The notes under the pieces: model-generated
What the model saw: only the letters and a program-made list of their open reading frames with translations
Database searches by the model: none
Told to the model about the DNA's origin: nothing
Shown here: one piece after another, positions 8,757 through 17,484 of the stretch
How positions within the stretch are numbered: position 1 is the stretch's first letter
How the letters are laid out: every line of letters begins with the position of its first letter
Assembly (NCBI GenBank): GCA_024515975.1
Contig: JAMSKV010000008.1
Coordinates: 62,001-126,000, forward strand
Source: Endosaccharibacter trunci
Lineage (GTDB): Bacteria; Pseudomonadota; Alphaproteobacteria; Acetobacterales; Acetobacteraceae
Direction of reading: 5' to 3'
DNA length: 64,000 nucleotides
Translations under genes and position numbers: made by a program

Positions 8757-9626
8757 TCACGCGGCGCCGGCGGCAAGCGGGACCGGAGCGCCTGTATCCG
8801 CGAGCCGCCTCACCGCCTCCGGCGTCCATCCCTCGGCACGCAGGGCGCCGATCCCGGCAGAGCGGTTGCGTTTCGACAAGCGCTCCCCGGAAGGATCGCG
8901 CAGCAGGGGGTGATGGGCGTAGCCCGGCTCCGGCCAGCCCATGAGCGTCTGCAGCAGCCGGTGCAGATCGGCGCTCGGCGCCAGATCCTCGCCGCGCGTG
9001 ACCAGAGTGATGCCGGCGAGCGCATCGTCGTGGGTGCAGCACAGATGATAGGAAACGGGGCTGTCCTTGCGGGCCAGCACCACATCGCCGAACGCGGCGG
9101 GATCGCATGCCACCCTGCCCCGCTTCTCCTCGAACCGGGTCAGCGGCCCCGCCTGCCGGCAGGCGAGATCGGAGCGCAGGCGCAGGGCGTGCGGCGCGCC
9201 TTCGGCCAGAAGCGCGGCGCGCCGGGCGGGATCGAGTGCCCGGCACGTGCCGGGATAAAGGGTGGAACCGTCCGGAGCCGCGTGTGGCGCACCGGACGCC
9301 GCGGCGATATCGGCGCGAGAACAGAAGCAAGGATAAAGCAGCCCACGCGAATCGAGCGCTTCCAGGACCGCCCGATACTCCGGCAGGTGCTCGGACTGGA
9401 CCCGCACGGGCTCGTCCCAGTCGAGCCCGAGCCAGCGCAGATCGTCCAGGATCGCGGCGGCGTGGCCGGGGCGGCAGCGCGTGGGATCGATATCCTCGAG
9501 GCGCAGAAGAAACGCGCCCGCAGACGCGCGGGCACGGCGCCACCCGTCGAGGGCGGAGGCGACATGACCGAGATGAAGAGGTCCGGTCGGGCTCGGCGCG
9601 AAGCGGGTGCGGATCAGGGATCGCAT
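8757..9626 (-). CDS. gluQ: Glutamyl-Q tRNA(Asp) synthetase
   Basis: About 289 residues, half the length of glutamyl-tRNA synthetase and lacking its anticodon-binding domain, as expected for GluQ. It has the class I HIGH-like motif in FAPSPTGPLHLGH (9-21), the zinc-site pattern C-x-C with Tyr-x3-Cys (YPCFCS and LYPGTC), and the KMSKS-like SKRNRSAG near the C-terminus. The enzyme attaches glutamate to queuosine at the wobble position of tRNA-Asp. The ATG ending at 9626 is chosen because it begins directly before the conserved RTRFAPSP; an in-frame ATG ending at 9644 is an alternative, and neither has a clear ribosome site. It is divergent from the HNH gene. Confidence 0.88.
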   Translation of the reverse strand: MRSLIRTRFAPSPTGPLHLGHVASALDGWRRARASAGAFLLRLEDIDPTRCRPGHAAAILDDLRWLGLDWDEPVRVQSEHLPEYRAVLEALDSRGLLYPCFCSRADIAAASGAPHAAPDGSTLYPGTCRALDPARRAALLAEGAPHALRLRSDLACRQAGPLTRFEEKRGRVACDPAAFGDVVLARKDSPVSYHLCCTHDDALAGITLVTRGEDLAPSADLHRLLQTLMGWPEPGYAHHPLLRDPSGERLSKRNRSAGIGALRAEGWTPEAVRRLADTGAPVPLAAGAA

Positions 9627-9846
9627 GCGACAAGATGATGACATGACTGGCGCGAATCCGCACGCGACTTGCGATCCGGCCGCCCAACTGCGATACAAAA
9701 GGGGAATGTTCTCGACGACGCACATCGGCTGGCGTTTGTTTAGGTGAACGCTTCGACCTGATCGTGCTGCGTCCTTCGACACGGAGGCGCGTGATGCGGA
9801 ACGACCTGGGCAGCATCGCCCGGACCCGAACAGGGAGCCGGAGCGC

Positions 9847-10413
9847 GTGAGCCATATCGGCGACCTGAACAATCTGCAGACGTTGGTTCTGAACGCGGAC
9901 ATGCAGCCCATGAGCTGGGGGCCGCTCTCCGTCTGGTCCTGGCAGGATGCGCTGGTGGCGGTGCTGCAGGACCGCGTGACCCCGGTGATCAACTACGAAA
10001 CCGAAGTCCGCTCCGCCAACAGGAGCTTTCCGATCCCCTCCGTGGTGGCGCTGAAGCAGTACCACCGCCGCAAGCGGGTCGCCTTCACACGCTATCATGT
10101 GTTCCTGCGCGACGGTTTCCGGTGCCAGTACTGCGCCGAAACCTTGTCGGCGAAGGAATTGACCTTCGACCATGTCGTGCCGCGCTGTCGTGGCGGCGTG
10201 ACATCCTGGACCAACGTGGTCACATGCTGCCAGCGCGACAATCTGCGCAAAGGCAGCCAGTCTCTCAAGCAGAGCGGCATGCAGTTGCTGCGCCGTCCGG
10301 TGGAACCGACGCCCCGACAGGTGGACGAAGCCGCCAAGCGCCACGCCACGCGCGACAACCTGCACAAGACCTGGCTCGATTTCCTCTACTGGGACGCCAA
10401 GCTCGAGGAATGA
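9847..10413 (+). CDS. HNH endonuclease
   Basis: A 188-residue protein with a GTG start preceded by GGAG. The C-terminal half has a zinc-ribbon HNH nuclease: CQYC (about 95-98), then FDHVVPRCRGG with the catalytic His, a conserved Asn in TSWTNVVTCC, and DNLRKGS. The N-terminal part (LVLNADMQPMSWGPLSVWSW) is the conserved lead of a stand-alone HNH family widespread in alphaproteobacteria. The biological role is unknown; no phage packaging, homing or restriction genes are next to it, so a housekeeping role in DNA processing is more likely than mobility. Confidence 0.85.
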   Translation: MSHIGDLNNLQTLVLNADMQPMSWGPLSVWSWQDALVAVLQDRVTPVINYETEVRSANRSFPIPSVVALKQYHRRKRVAFTRYHVFLRDGFRCQYCAETLSAKELTFDHVVPRCRGGVTSWTNVVTCCQRDNLRKGSQSLKQSGMQLLRRPVEPTPRQVDEAAKRHATRDNLHKTWLDFLYWDAKLEE

Positions 10414-10429
10414 CATTCGGCCTGCTGCA

Positions 10430-10912
10430 TCAGGCCCGCTGATGCAGCACGCAGAGCAGGGTGAACAGCCGCCGCGCGGTTTCGAAATCGATGTCGATCT
10501 TGCCGTGCAGGCGGTCGGTCATGATCTGTGCGCCCTCGTCGTGCAGGCCGCGGCGCCCCATGTCGATCGCCTGGATCGCCTGGGTGCGGCCGTCCCGGAT
10601 CGCGTGCTCGTAGCTGTCCACAAGGAGCTGGTAGTCCTTGATCAGGCGCCGGAACGGGCTGAGCGACAAGGCGTAGACGCGCAGCTCACGGTTCTCGGCA
10701 TCGCGCACGTCGAACACGAGGCGCCCGTGCGCGATGGACAGGTGCAGGATGAACGGCCCCCTGAATCCGACAGGAGCAAAAGAGGCGGAGACGCGCAGGT
10801 CGGCGATCGCCTGGGCACGTTCGAGCCCCTCTCGCTGATCGACATGGTGACTGACGCGTCCGTCCTCGCCCAGAACCACGGACAGGATCGAATCCGAACG
10901 GGCGGAATTCAT
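10430..10912 (-). CDS. UPF0262 family protein
   Basis: 160 residues matching the conserved but uncharacterised UPF0262 family of alphaproteobacteria. Its hallmark segments are present: LSLSPFRRLIKDYQLL (about 82-97), AIDMGRRGLHDEG (about 114-126) and DFETARRLFTLLCVLH at the C-terminus. It starts within the stop of the upstream membrane-protein gene (ATGA at 10909-10912), so translation is probably coupled. No enzymatic motif is evident and its function is unknown. It is convergent with the HNH gene, 16 bases away. Confidence 0.85.
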   Translation of the reverse strand: MNSARSDSILSVVLGEDGRVSHHVDQREGLERAQAIADLRVSASFAPVGFRGPFILHLSIAHGRLVFDVRDAENRELRVYALSLSPFRRLIKDYQLLVDSYEHAIRDGRTQAIQAIDMGRRGLHDEGAQIMTDRLHGKIDIDFETARRLFTLLCVLHQRA

Positions 10913-11628
10913 GCGGCTTGACCGGTCACGTGCTGCTCGTTCAGCTGCTGCATCAGGTTCATCAGAACGTCCTGCACGCCCGAGATGATGATCTGCACGC
11001 CGATGCAGAGCAGGATCAACGCGACGAGACGCGTGACGATGCGGGTGCCGGACCGGCCCAGCATATGCACCAGACGCGGCGCGCTGGCATAAGCGATCCA
11101 GACGATCAGGCACACCGCCGCCGCGGCCAGGCAGGCGCCGGACAGGAACTCGATCCGCCGCAGCAGGCCGGCCCGCTCCGGCCGTTCGGCCCCAAGCGCG
11201 ATCGCGACCGAGATGCTTCCCGGGCCCACGGTGAAGGGCATGGTGAGCGGGAAGAAGGCTGTCGAGGAAACGTCCGCGATTGCCGTGCGGCCGTCCTGGG
11301 AGGCCTGGTTGGTCTTCTTCGCCTCGTTCACTTCCGGCGCCTGCAGCATGCTCCAGGCCCGGACGGCGACGACCAGGCCGCCGGCAATTCGCAGTGCACC
11401 GATGGTGATGCCGAAAAAGGCCAGCAGCGTGCTGCCGATCCAGAGCGACACCAGCAGGATCAGCAGGCCATAGAACGCCACCATCCGCGCCAGCACGGCG
11501 CGCTCCCGATCGCTCCGCCCGTCCGTCACCTCCGCGAAGATCAGCGAGGCGCCCAGAGGGTTGACGATGGAGAACAGCGCGGGAAAGGCCAGCAGGAAGG
11601 CGCCGGACAGGTTGGCGAAGTTGGTCAT
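10909..11628 (-). CDS. marC: MarC family integral membrane protein
   Basis: The ATG ending at 11628, with AGGGG six bases upstream, gives a 239-residue protein with about six membrane-spanning segments. The MarC/UPF0056 signatures are visible: FSIVNPLGASLIF (about 19-31) and FFPLTMPFTVGPGSISVAIAL (about 125-145). MarC proteins were once tied to multiple-antibiotic resistance, but their transport role is unsettled. The gene overlaps the UPF0262 gene by four bases, forming a two-gene unit. The gene symbol reflects the family only. Confidence 0.85.
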   Translation of the reverse strand: MTNFANLSGAFLLAFPALFSIVNPLGASLIFAEVTDGRSDRERAVLARMVAFYGLLILLVSLWIGSTLLAFFGITIGALRIAGGLVVAVRAWSMLQAPEVNEAKKTNQASQDGRTAIADVSSTAFFPLTMPFTVGPGSISVAIALGAERPERAGLLRRIEFLSGACLAAAAVCLIVWIAYASAPRLVHMLGRSGTRIVTRLVALILLCIGVQIIISGVQDVLMNLMQQLNEQHVTGQAA

Positions 11629-11787
11629 GAAAGCCCCTGGCGGGTTTCGGCTGGTGGTCGCCCTCGCCCGGCCCTTCATACACGCGTTTGCCGCCAGGGG
11701 CACGACGGGCGGGAGGGCGAACCCAATCTCGAACAAGGGGGCTTGCGTCCACGCCCGCCTTCCCCTAAATGCACCGCCACTGGCCAC

Positions 11788-11863
11788 GTCCTGTTCGTCT
11801 AGGGGCCTAGGACACCGCCCTCTCACGGCGGTAACAGGGGTTCGAATCCCCTACGGGACGCCA
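11788..11863 (+). tRNA. tRNA-Glu (anticodon CTC)
   Basis: A full cloverleaf: acceptor arms GTCCTGT and ACGGGAC (one G-T pair), anticodon stem CCGCC/GGCGG around loop CTCTCAC with anticodon CTC at 34-36, T-arm GGGG-TTCGAAT-CCCC, discriminator G and an encoded CCA. It borders a less compact, AT-richer stretch on its 3' side, as tRNA genes used for integration often do, but no repeated 3' end is visible within the window. Confidence 0.95.
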
Positions 11864-12013
11864 GTAAAATCAAGAGCTTAGCGGGCAGTTAGAGCCATCG
11901 GCTTAAGCATGCGGCGAAATACGCGGCAAATTGCAATGCTTCTCAACGGCGATCAGCGTTACGCGATTGCTGCTAAGACGCCAGCACCGCGAGGTGTGAG
12001 CGTGGCATTGCCG

Positions 12014-12220
12014 TCAGAAACGCGTCGGATCGAAAGCCTCGTAGACGGCAATCGCCGCTGACACCCACGCGACAAGGCAGGCAATCCGTGATGCACGAGC
12101 CGCGTTGGCGGCGGCCTCCACGGCGACTGCGGACGCGCGTGCCGCTTCCTGCCGTGCTGTCTCGATCTCCATCCCGAGCCGGATGCCGGCCTCAGTCAGC
12201 GCGCGTCCCCGAGGGTCCAT
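12014..12220 (-). CDS. Small hypothetical protein with a C-terminal membrane segment
   Basis: The ATG ending at 12220, with GAGGT five bases upstream, gives 68 residues. The middle is an Ala/Glu-rich helix likely to form a coiled coil (about 15-45), followed by a hydrophobic segment, IACLVAWVSAAIAVYEAF. I do not recognise a family. It lies in the accessory stretch after tRNA-Glu and is divergent from another small membrane-anchored ORF at 12349-12585. The two have a similar design, a charged helix then one membrane segment. Confidence 0.5.
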   Translation of the reverse strand: MDPRGRALTEAGIRLGMEIETARQEAARASAVAVEAAANAARASRIACLVAWVSAAIAVYEAFDPTRF

Positions 12221-12348
12221 GTCAACCTCACTGCTAAGTAGGTTTGGTTCCGTATCTGCCGTCCAGACCGTACCTTCCTGGGCAAGCCAACTTCCGCCTA
12301 CCTCCGGCACACTACCACCGGCACAATGGCGCAGGAGGTAAGTGTGCC

Positions 12349-12585
12349 ATGACGAAAACGGAACGAGACCAGGAAAGAGCAGGAGAGAGCAATCGGCTGA
12401 TGGAAGAAGTAAGACATTTGCGCAGCGAGGAATTTGCCGGCAAACTCGCCAGCCAATGGCCGGTGGCGTTCAAAATAACTGAGATATTCTTCAAATACGT
12501 GTCTTGGCTTACCATAATTGTTGCGACGAAGCTTGTCAGTGACAGCACAAAAGAATTTGTATTTAGGCAAGCTTCTATTTTTTGA
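12349..12585 (+). CDS. Small hypothetical protein with one membrane segment
   Basis: 78 residues with a strong ribosome site, AGGAGGT, nine bases before the ATG at 12349. The N-terminus is charged and helical (ERDQERAGESNRLMEEVRHL), and a hydrophobic stretch (about 45-62, FFKYVSWLTIIVATKLV) could cross the membrane. Base composition is more AT-rich than the housekeeping genes around. No family is recognised. Its setting after tRNA-Glu and beside a similar divergent ORF suggests accessory, probably phage- or island-derived, cargo. Confidence 0.6.
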   Translation: MTKTERDQERAGESNRLMEEVRHLRSEEFAGKLASQWPVAFKITEIFFKYVSWLTIIVATKLVSDSTKEFVFRQASIF

Positions 12586-13273
12586 TTACATGGTATTTAT
12601 ATGGAGCCTTATATGGCTTTGTCACTATCTATTGCATAGTGCCTAGAGGAGTGATGATCACCCGATTAGAAGATCAGTAATTCTTACAATATCTGCCACG
12701 GCATTTGCTTTATTTATACTTCTGTTTTTGACTAATCCACTTTCCTCCTCGATCAAATCGTTGATAGTTTCCAACATCGAAACGATGCGGGAGGGCGATG
12801 CGGAGAGGACCGGGGGCCTGTTTTGAAGGGAAGGGGGGTGGCCTCCGAACGCATTTCTAGAGGCCATAGAGTAGCAGCGATACCAAGCCCCAACGCTATC
12901 TCACCTTACTAAGGCCTCTCTGGCCTCTTCCCGTGTCCGATCTCTTCTCTCAATCGACCTAGCTATCCCCACAAGGTTTAATCCAGGCCCCTCAACACGG
13001 CGCATTCAGCAGCAGCCTCTATAAATCTAACAAGCGCGTCGAACTGATCGCCCGTCATGTTGCAAGAAAGTCCATCCTCACGCATTCCAATCTCCACGCC
13101 TGTAGCTGCAGGGTCGCATCTGTCAACAACGAGCGCCAGGGCTTATTGTCCATCGCTGCGGCTCCTGTATTTGATCCGACGCTAGCGGCGGTTAATTGAC
13201 GCACTAAGACAGCTTATCAAGCTCTTGCAGGTGGATTAGGAAGCGGTGTTATCCAAGTCGAAGTTATCGTACC
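12586..13273. other. AT-richer intergenic stretch with only marginal ORFs
   Basis: About 690 bases without a gene I can defend. A minus-strand frame at 12658-12867 (69 residues) and a 39-residue GTG-start frame at 12978-13097 are possible small genes. Neither has a convincing ribosome site or recognisable domain. Composition is visibly AT-richer than the flanks, fitting imported DNA. Confidence 0.5.
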
Positions 13274-13723
13274 ATGAAGACGCTAATGAAGACTCTAGTC
13301 TGCCTGACCCTGCTGGGCATGCTCGCCTGCCCGCCGGAGGGTGAAGCGGCTTCACCCTCCGTCTACCAGCTTGTCATCCCAGCAATTCCACACGGCTTGC
13401 GGATCATGGGTATCAAGCTATCCATCATATCCGGGCGGTTTGCTGGCGTGACTGATTGCCCTGCTGGATGGTCGATATCTATCAACAACGATCCGAACTG
13501 GTCTGCCACTCTGGACGCTCGGGCCATTGTCGGAGCTGCGGCAATTTCCACGCGGCAGGCTTCGCCATTGATCCTGGTATCAGGTGGAACAGACGCGGAG
13601 CAGCTATCAGATCAAAAGGGAATATCAGTCCGGGGTGAACTCACAACTCTACGTGACGGGCCGGGTGATCTGAAAACAATCAAACTTGACCATGTGGACT
13701 TGATCCCAGCCGCACGTCATTGA
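13274..13723 (+). CDS. Exported hypothetical protein
   Basis: 149 residues starting with a classical signal peptide (KTLMKTLVCLTLLGMLAC, about 2-19). A Cys at position 19 sits where a lipobox could be (LGMLAC), so it may be a lipoprotein; cleavage after GEAA is the alternative. The mature part is beta-rich with no family I recognise. The ribosome site is weak. It lies in the accessory stretch between tRNA-Glu and the IS5 element. Confidence 0.55.
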   Translation: MKTLMKTLVCLTLLGMLACPPEGEAASPSVYQLVIPAIPHGLRIMGIKLSIISGRFAGVTDCPAGWSISINNDPNWSATLDARAIVGAAAISTRQASPLILVSGGTDAEQLSDQKGISVRGELTTLRDGPGDLKTIKLDHVDLIPAARH

Positions 13724-14020
13724 TCATTTCAGAAAAATAACCCTTGCCATCTCAATTCTGGCCGCCAACAGGATGCGAACGCCGTATGGCCTGATGCTCG
13801 GGGGTCTGCGCGGGGCCCGGCTTCGTTCGCTGCGCTCATTGAACCGCCCTATGGGCATCTCGCCCTTGCGGGCGACAATCCTTGATCGCGGCTTGGGGTA
13901 CGGTGTCCGGGGAGAGCATGTTGCGGGGTCTGGCCTCACCGTCGTGCCAGCAGTGTGAGGCCGATGGCTGGAGGGGATCTCCCCCCTTCCCACTACTTTT
14001 CTCGCGATCGTTCTGCTGAT
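13724..14020. other. GC-rich gap next to the IS element
   Basis: About 300 bases between the exported protein and the transposase end. Overlapping frames exist on both strands, but none has protein-like composition. The stretch probably includes the left end of the insertion sequence; I could not identify a terminal inverted repeat by eye. Confidence 0.5.
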
Positions 14021-14805
14021 CTAGCCTCCGTGGATAAAGGAAATCCACAGGAATGCTGAAGCGATGGAGACGAAGCCGAGGAGTGATTTGGCTGTTTTGT
14101 CGTAGCGGGTGGCAACGCGTCGCCAGTTCTTCAGCGTGTTGAACATGCGTTCGATGCGATTGCGCTGCTTGGAGGCGTTGCGGTCGTGTGGGGCGGGCTT
14201 TCATCGTCCTTTCTTCCCCGGGATCACAGCCTTGGTTCCGGTGAGGGCGATGTCCGATCGGATGGCGTCGGCGTCGTAGCCCCGGTCAGCCAGGAGCATC
14301 TGGACGTGCTCGTCGATCATTCGGAACAGCACGCCGAAACCCTGGACATCGTGAGTCTGGCCGGGTGTCAGGACGACGCCGAGTCGCAATCCCCGCGCGT
14401 CGCTGCGGGCGTGCAGCTTGGTGGAGAAGCCGCCGCGGGAGCGTCCGAGCGCCTCGGCCGGACCAGTTCCTTTTTTATGCCTGCCGCACAGTGATGCGCA
14501 CGCAGGATCATGCTGTCGATCATATCGGCCGAGCGATTCCGCCCTGCCAACTCGGACAATGTTTCCAGCAGCGCATCGAAGATACCGAGTTCGACCCAGC
14601 GTCGGTAGCGGCGAAAGACGCTGTTCCACTTGCCATAGTCCGGCGGCAAGTGTCGCCACTGCGCACCCATGCGTGTCATCCACGTCATGCCGTCGAAGAA
14701 GGGGCGGTTGTCGCCCGCAGGACGGCAACCCCGCCCCCGTTCAGGCGGAAGCAGGGGCCCAATCAGACCCCATTCCGCATCCGTGGTGCCAATCCGTTCG
14801 TCCAA
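14021..14805 (-). pseudogene. IS5-family transposase with an in-frame stop
   Basis: An IS5-family (IS427-like) transposase in two overlapping frames. The first starts at a TTG ending at 14805 (GGAGG just upstream) and encodes the N-terminal half (DAEWGLIGPLLPPERG, then WRHLPPDYGKWNSVFRRYRRW). At A-AAA-AAG (14470-14476) a -1 shift would join it to the second frame (ALGRSRGGFSTKLHA, LADRGYDADAIR), the normal expression mode of this group. The catalytic C-terminal part (RNRIERMFNTLKNWRRVATRYDK) follows in frame but only after a TGA at 14201-14203, so full-length transposase cannot be made. Sequence after the stop is intact, so the mutation looks recent. Terminal repeats were not located; the element probably spans about 13975-14865. 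Confidence 0.85.
14470..14476 (-). other. Programmed -1 frameshift site of the IS5 transposase
   Basis: Read on the minus strand this is A-AAA-AAG, a standard slippery heptamer, placed exactly where the protein homology passes from the first transposase frame to the second (GIKK to GTGPAEALGRSRGG). It is a normal feature of this IS group, unlike the downstream TGA. Confidence 0.75.
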
Positions 14806-14870
14806 AGCCGCCTCCAAATGACAGCCTTGAATCAACCGCGGCCGGCACCGTCAACCTGTGTCCACGCGCG

Positions 14871-16387
14871 CTAACAGGCCTCTTCCTCCGCTATCGCCAG
14901 ACTGCGTAGACCGAGGCCCAGCGCCCGTTGATCCGGATTCTCGGTGTCCGGTCGAGTGAGGCGATCGCAGCGCAGCCGCAGAGAGAGCAGCGTGCCGCCC
15001 AGCACCGTGTCCGGGGTGATCGGCAGGGCCAGCACCTGCTCGCTCCCGGGCGGCAGCTCCGCCATGGTTTCGCTGCGCCCGGCGGAGACGGTGACCGTGA
15101 CGGGCGCCGGGGCGTGCGCCGGCACGCAGAGCTGCACCAGCAACGTGCGGCCGAGGCAGTGATTGGCCCGCAACTGCAACACCGCTTCTTCGTCCGACGA
15201 CCAGTTATAGTGACCGTCGGGCCCCCACCAGTTCGCGACGAGGCTCGAGGCGGACAGAGAATCAGGCAGATCGGCATGCCGTGCCTGCAGCGTCTCGCCG
15301 ACCTGCAGCAGCGACGGCAGCGACACATGATCCAGGCCCCATCCGTGGTCGATCCCCTCGCGGAACGGCGCACCGACGGTCGGAACCGTGTTTCTCGGGG
15401 CCACGACGTCCTGTTCGCCGCACGCAAACGCGGCCAAGGCACGCTGCGCCTGGTCCAGCGACAGCACGGAGGTGCCATGACCGAGCGCCGCGTAGCAGCG
15501 GCTTCGATCGCTCTCGATCAGGCGGTGGACGCGTGCGCCGAACAGGGGTGCCTCCGTCAGCACGGATGAGGACAGGCTGATGACGTCGGTCAGCGGCACG
15601 GCGCTCAGGAGGTCGTACGTGCCAATGGTGGTGAAACAGGCGCCCGGCAGCGCGGCGGCAAGCCGGTGCAACGGCGCGAGATCGGCCTCGTATGGGTGCG
15701 GGCTGATCAGCACGGCGTCGAGCCCGTCGGCGAGATTGCGGATCCGATCGAAATGATCGTCAAGACGCGCGAAGCGACCGTTGGTGACGAGCGAAGCGTC
15801 CACCGCCATCTGCCCGACCACCAGGCCGAGCCGGCCGGAGTCGAACAGCGGCAGATGGTGGCGAGCGCGACGGGTGGCGCTGAACCGCGCGGCGGCATGA
15901 TCCAGCTCGGCCTGGTCCACAGCCAGACGGCCGGCCATGCCTGCAAGGCGGAAGAGGTCTGCAGCTCCACCAGCAGATCGGGCATGAAGCGCTGGCCCGC
16001 GGGCCCGATGCTGACGAACGGGATCTGCCGGCGGTGCGCCCAGCGGGCCAGCCAAGGCGCCAGTTCGTAGCCGATCAGCAGATCGGGGTATGGCTCGCCG
16101 AGTTGCGCATCGAGAACGCGATCAAGCGCCTCGGCCTCCGGCGTCTCGTCCTGGATGCCGAACAAGGTGGCCCATCCGGCCGGATCGCGATCGAGCGACA
16201 GCGCGACCGCGACGGCTTCCCCGTCGAAGCAGCCGCCCGCCTCTGCCGGGGCAACGAGCGTTACCGACCAGCCGGCGCGCTCGAAAGCGGTACGCAGCAG
16301 GCCGTCGAGCCATTGATAATTGAACCCGTTCGCGGTCATGCCGAAAATTGGTCCGCGGCACGGATCCTGGGTCAGGAACACTTTCAA
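14871..16387 (-). pseudogene. Capsule/polysaccharide biosynthesis-type protein, frameshifted
   Basis: Two frames make up one protein of about 505 residues. The N-terminal part (TTG start ending at 16387) runs in one frame to MPDLLVELQ. From about 15960 the homology-like reading continues in another frame as DLFRLAGMAGRLAVDQ and ends at 14871. Restoring one base at CTGCAG-ACC (about 15961) fuses them smoothly. The interior SLSSSVLTEAPLFG resembles the conserved core of capsule-polysaccharide synthesis proteins. The C-terminal LGLGLRSLAI resembles a closing motif I know from polysaccharide glycosyltransferases. It ends a few bases from the IS element. A sequencing error cannot be excluded. The family call is tentative. 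Confidence 0.6.
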
Positions 16388-16782
16388 GACCGATTACCTG
16401 GCTTCCAGCTGGACCATGCGCAGTGATGGGCAGCAGATCGGATGATTGCGGAGATCAGACCCTGCCGGCCGCACCACCACGCGGTTGATCGCCGCGTATG
16501 GGCGCAACCGGCCAACTCTGTGGCGATCAGCCGCATGGCGCAATGTCGTGGCCGCCGTCATTGCGTAGCAAAACGTTGCGGGAGGGCGGCTGGCAGGATC
16601 CGGCCCTTCATTCGGCCGACCAGCGTCGTTCGGCTCGCGGAAGGACAGGTTATATCATCACAGGCCAAGCTCGTCGGCAATGGCCGCATTCGGGCTCGGC
16701 CTCGCCATCATCAATGGCGACAGCGATCGATCGCCAGATGCCTGCCCCCTTCTGCAACCCTCTTCGGCGTTGTGAAAGTTCG
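16388..16782. other. Intergenic stretch, nothing recognised
   Basis: About 395 bases separate the broken polysaccharide gene from the end of the anti-sigma gene. A plus-strand frame at 16442-16786 exists but has no ribosome site or protein-like pattern. No RNA gene or repeat was seen. Confidence 0.5.
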
Positions 16783-17484
16783 TTAGCTTGCGCCGGCGAA
16801 TGCGCCGCTCCAGAGCACCGGCCCCTGCGGCAGCCCGGTCGGAGAGCCACCGGACGCCTCCAGGCTGACGAGGATCAGGCCGCGTCCCGCCGGGATAGCG
16901 TTCGCCTGGACTCTGGCCTTGCCGTCCACCAGCATTCCCAACGCAACCGGCCGCGTCGCGCCAGCGGGCAGAGACCAGAGCTCATACCCCTTGCCCGCCG
17001 GCGCGTTCAACGCGCCGATCGAGCGGATCAACAAGCCACCCTGATTGTCCCGCAAGACCACCAGAACCGGCGCGGCCGCCGATTTGGGCAGAAGCGCCGC
17101 AACGGGGAGAGCGGTCGTCGACGGCAACAGCGATGGCTGCCCGAGAACAACCGCGAAGGCGATCCCGGCAGCCAGCGCGAACCCGATCGCGCCGGCGAGA
17201 AGGCGGCCGCTGGCCTTCGGATGCGCCGGAATTGCCGTGACACTCTCGAGACCGAAGGCGCTTCGCGACAGCCTTTCCCAGAGAGCCTGGGGGGGCGACA
17301 TCGGGCGGAACGCGTTCAGCCAGGGCCGCAGCCGGCGTTCCCATTCGGCCACCGCAGCCGCCAGGGCCGCATCGCGCGCCATCTCGCGCTCGAAGGCGAG
17401 GCGTTCCATGGCATCGCCCAGACCCAGGACATATTCCCCGGCTCGCGCATCCCGATCATGGGCAAATTCTGAGTCGTCGCTCAT
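16783..17484 (-). CDS. Anti-sigma-K factor RskA-like protein
   Basis: 233 residues. The N-terminal 90 are cytoplasmic and resemble the anti-sigma zinc-less ASD (GEYVLGLGDAMERLAFEREM). One membrane segment follows at about 100-120 (AGAIGFALAAGIAFAVVLG). A periplasmic RskA domain with GKGYELWSLPAGA comes at about 170-182. RskA proteins hold an ECF sigma factor at the membrane until regulated proteolysis frees it. The start ATG overlaps the stop of the sigma gene (ATGA at 17481-17484), so the pair is translated together. The inducing signal is unknown. Confidence 0.88.
   Translation of the reverse strand: MSDDSEFAHDRDARAGEYVLGLGDAMERLAFEREMARDAALAAAVAEWERRLRPWLNAFRPMSPPQALWERLSRSAFGLESVTAIPAHPKASGRLLAGAIGFALAAGIAFAVVLGQPSLLPSTTALPVAALLPKSAAAPVLVVLRDNQGGLLIRSIGALNAPAGKGYELWSLPAGATRPVALGMLVDGKARVQANAIPAGRGLILVSLEASGGSPTGLPQGPVLWSGAFAGAS

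Noticed and set aside
12658-12867. 69-residue minus-strand ORF
   Set aside because: It has no ribosome site and no recognisable domain; kept only as a mention in the intergenic entry.
14368-14835. Reading the two transposase frames as a mutational frameshift
   Set aside because: The switch occurs at a standard A-AAA-AAG slippery site typical of this IS group, so it is programmed; only the TGA at 14201-14203 is a lesion.
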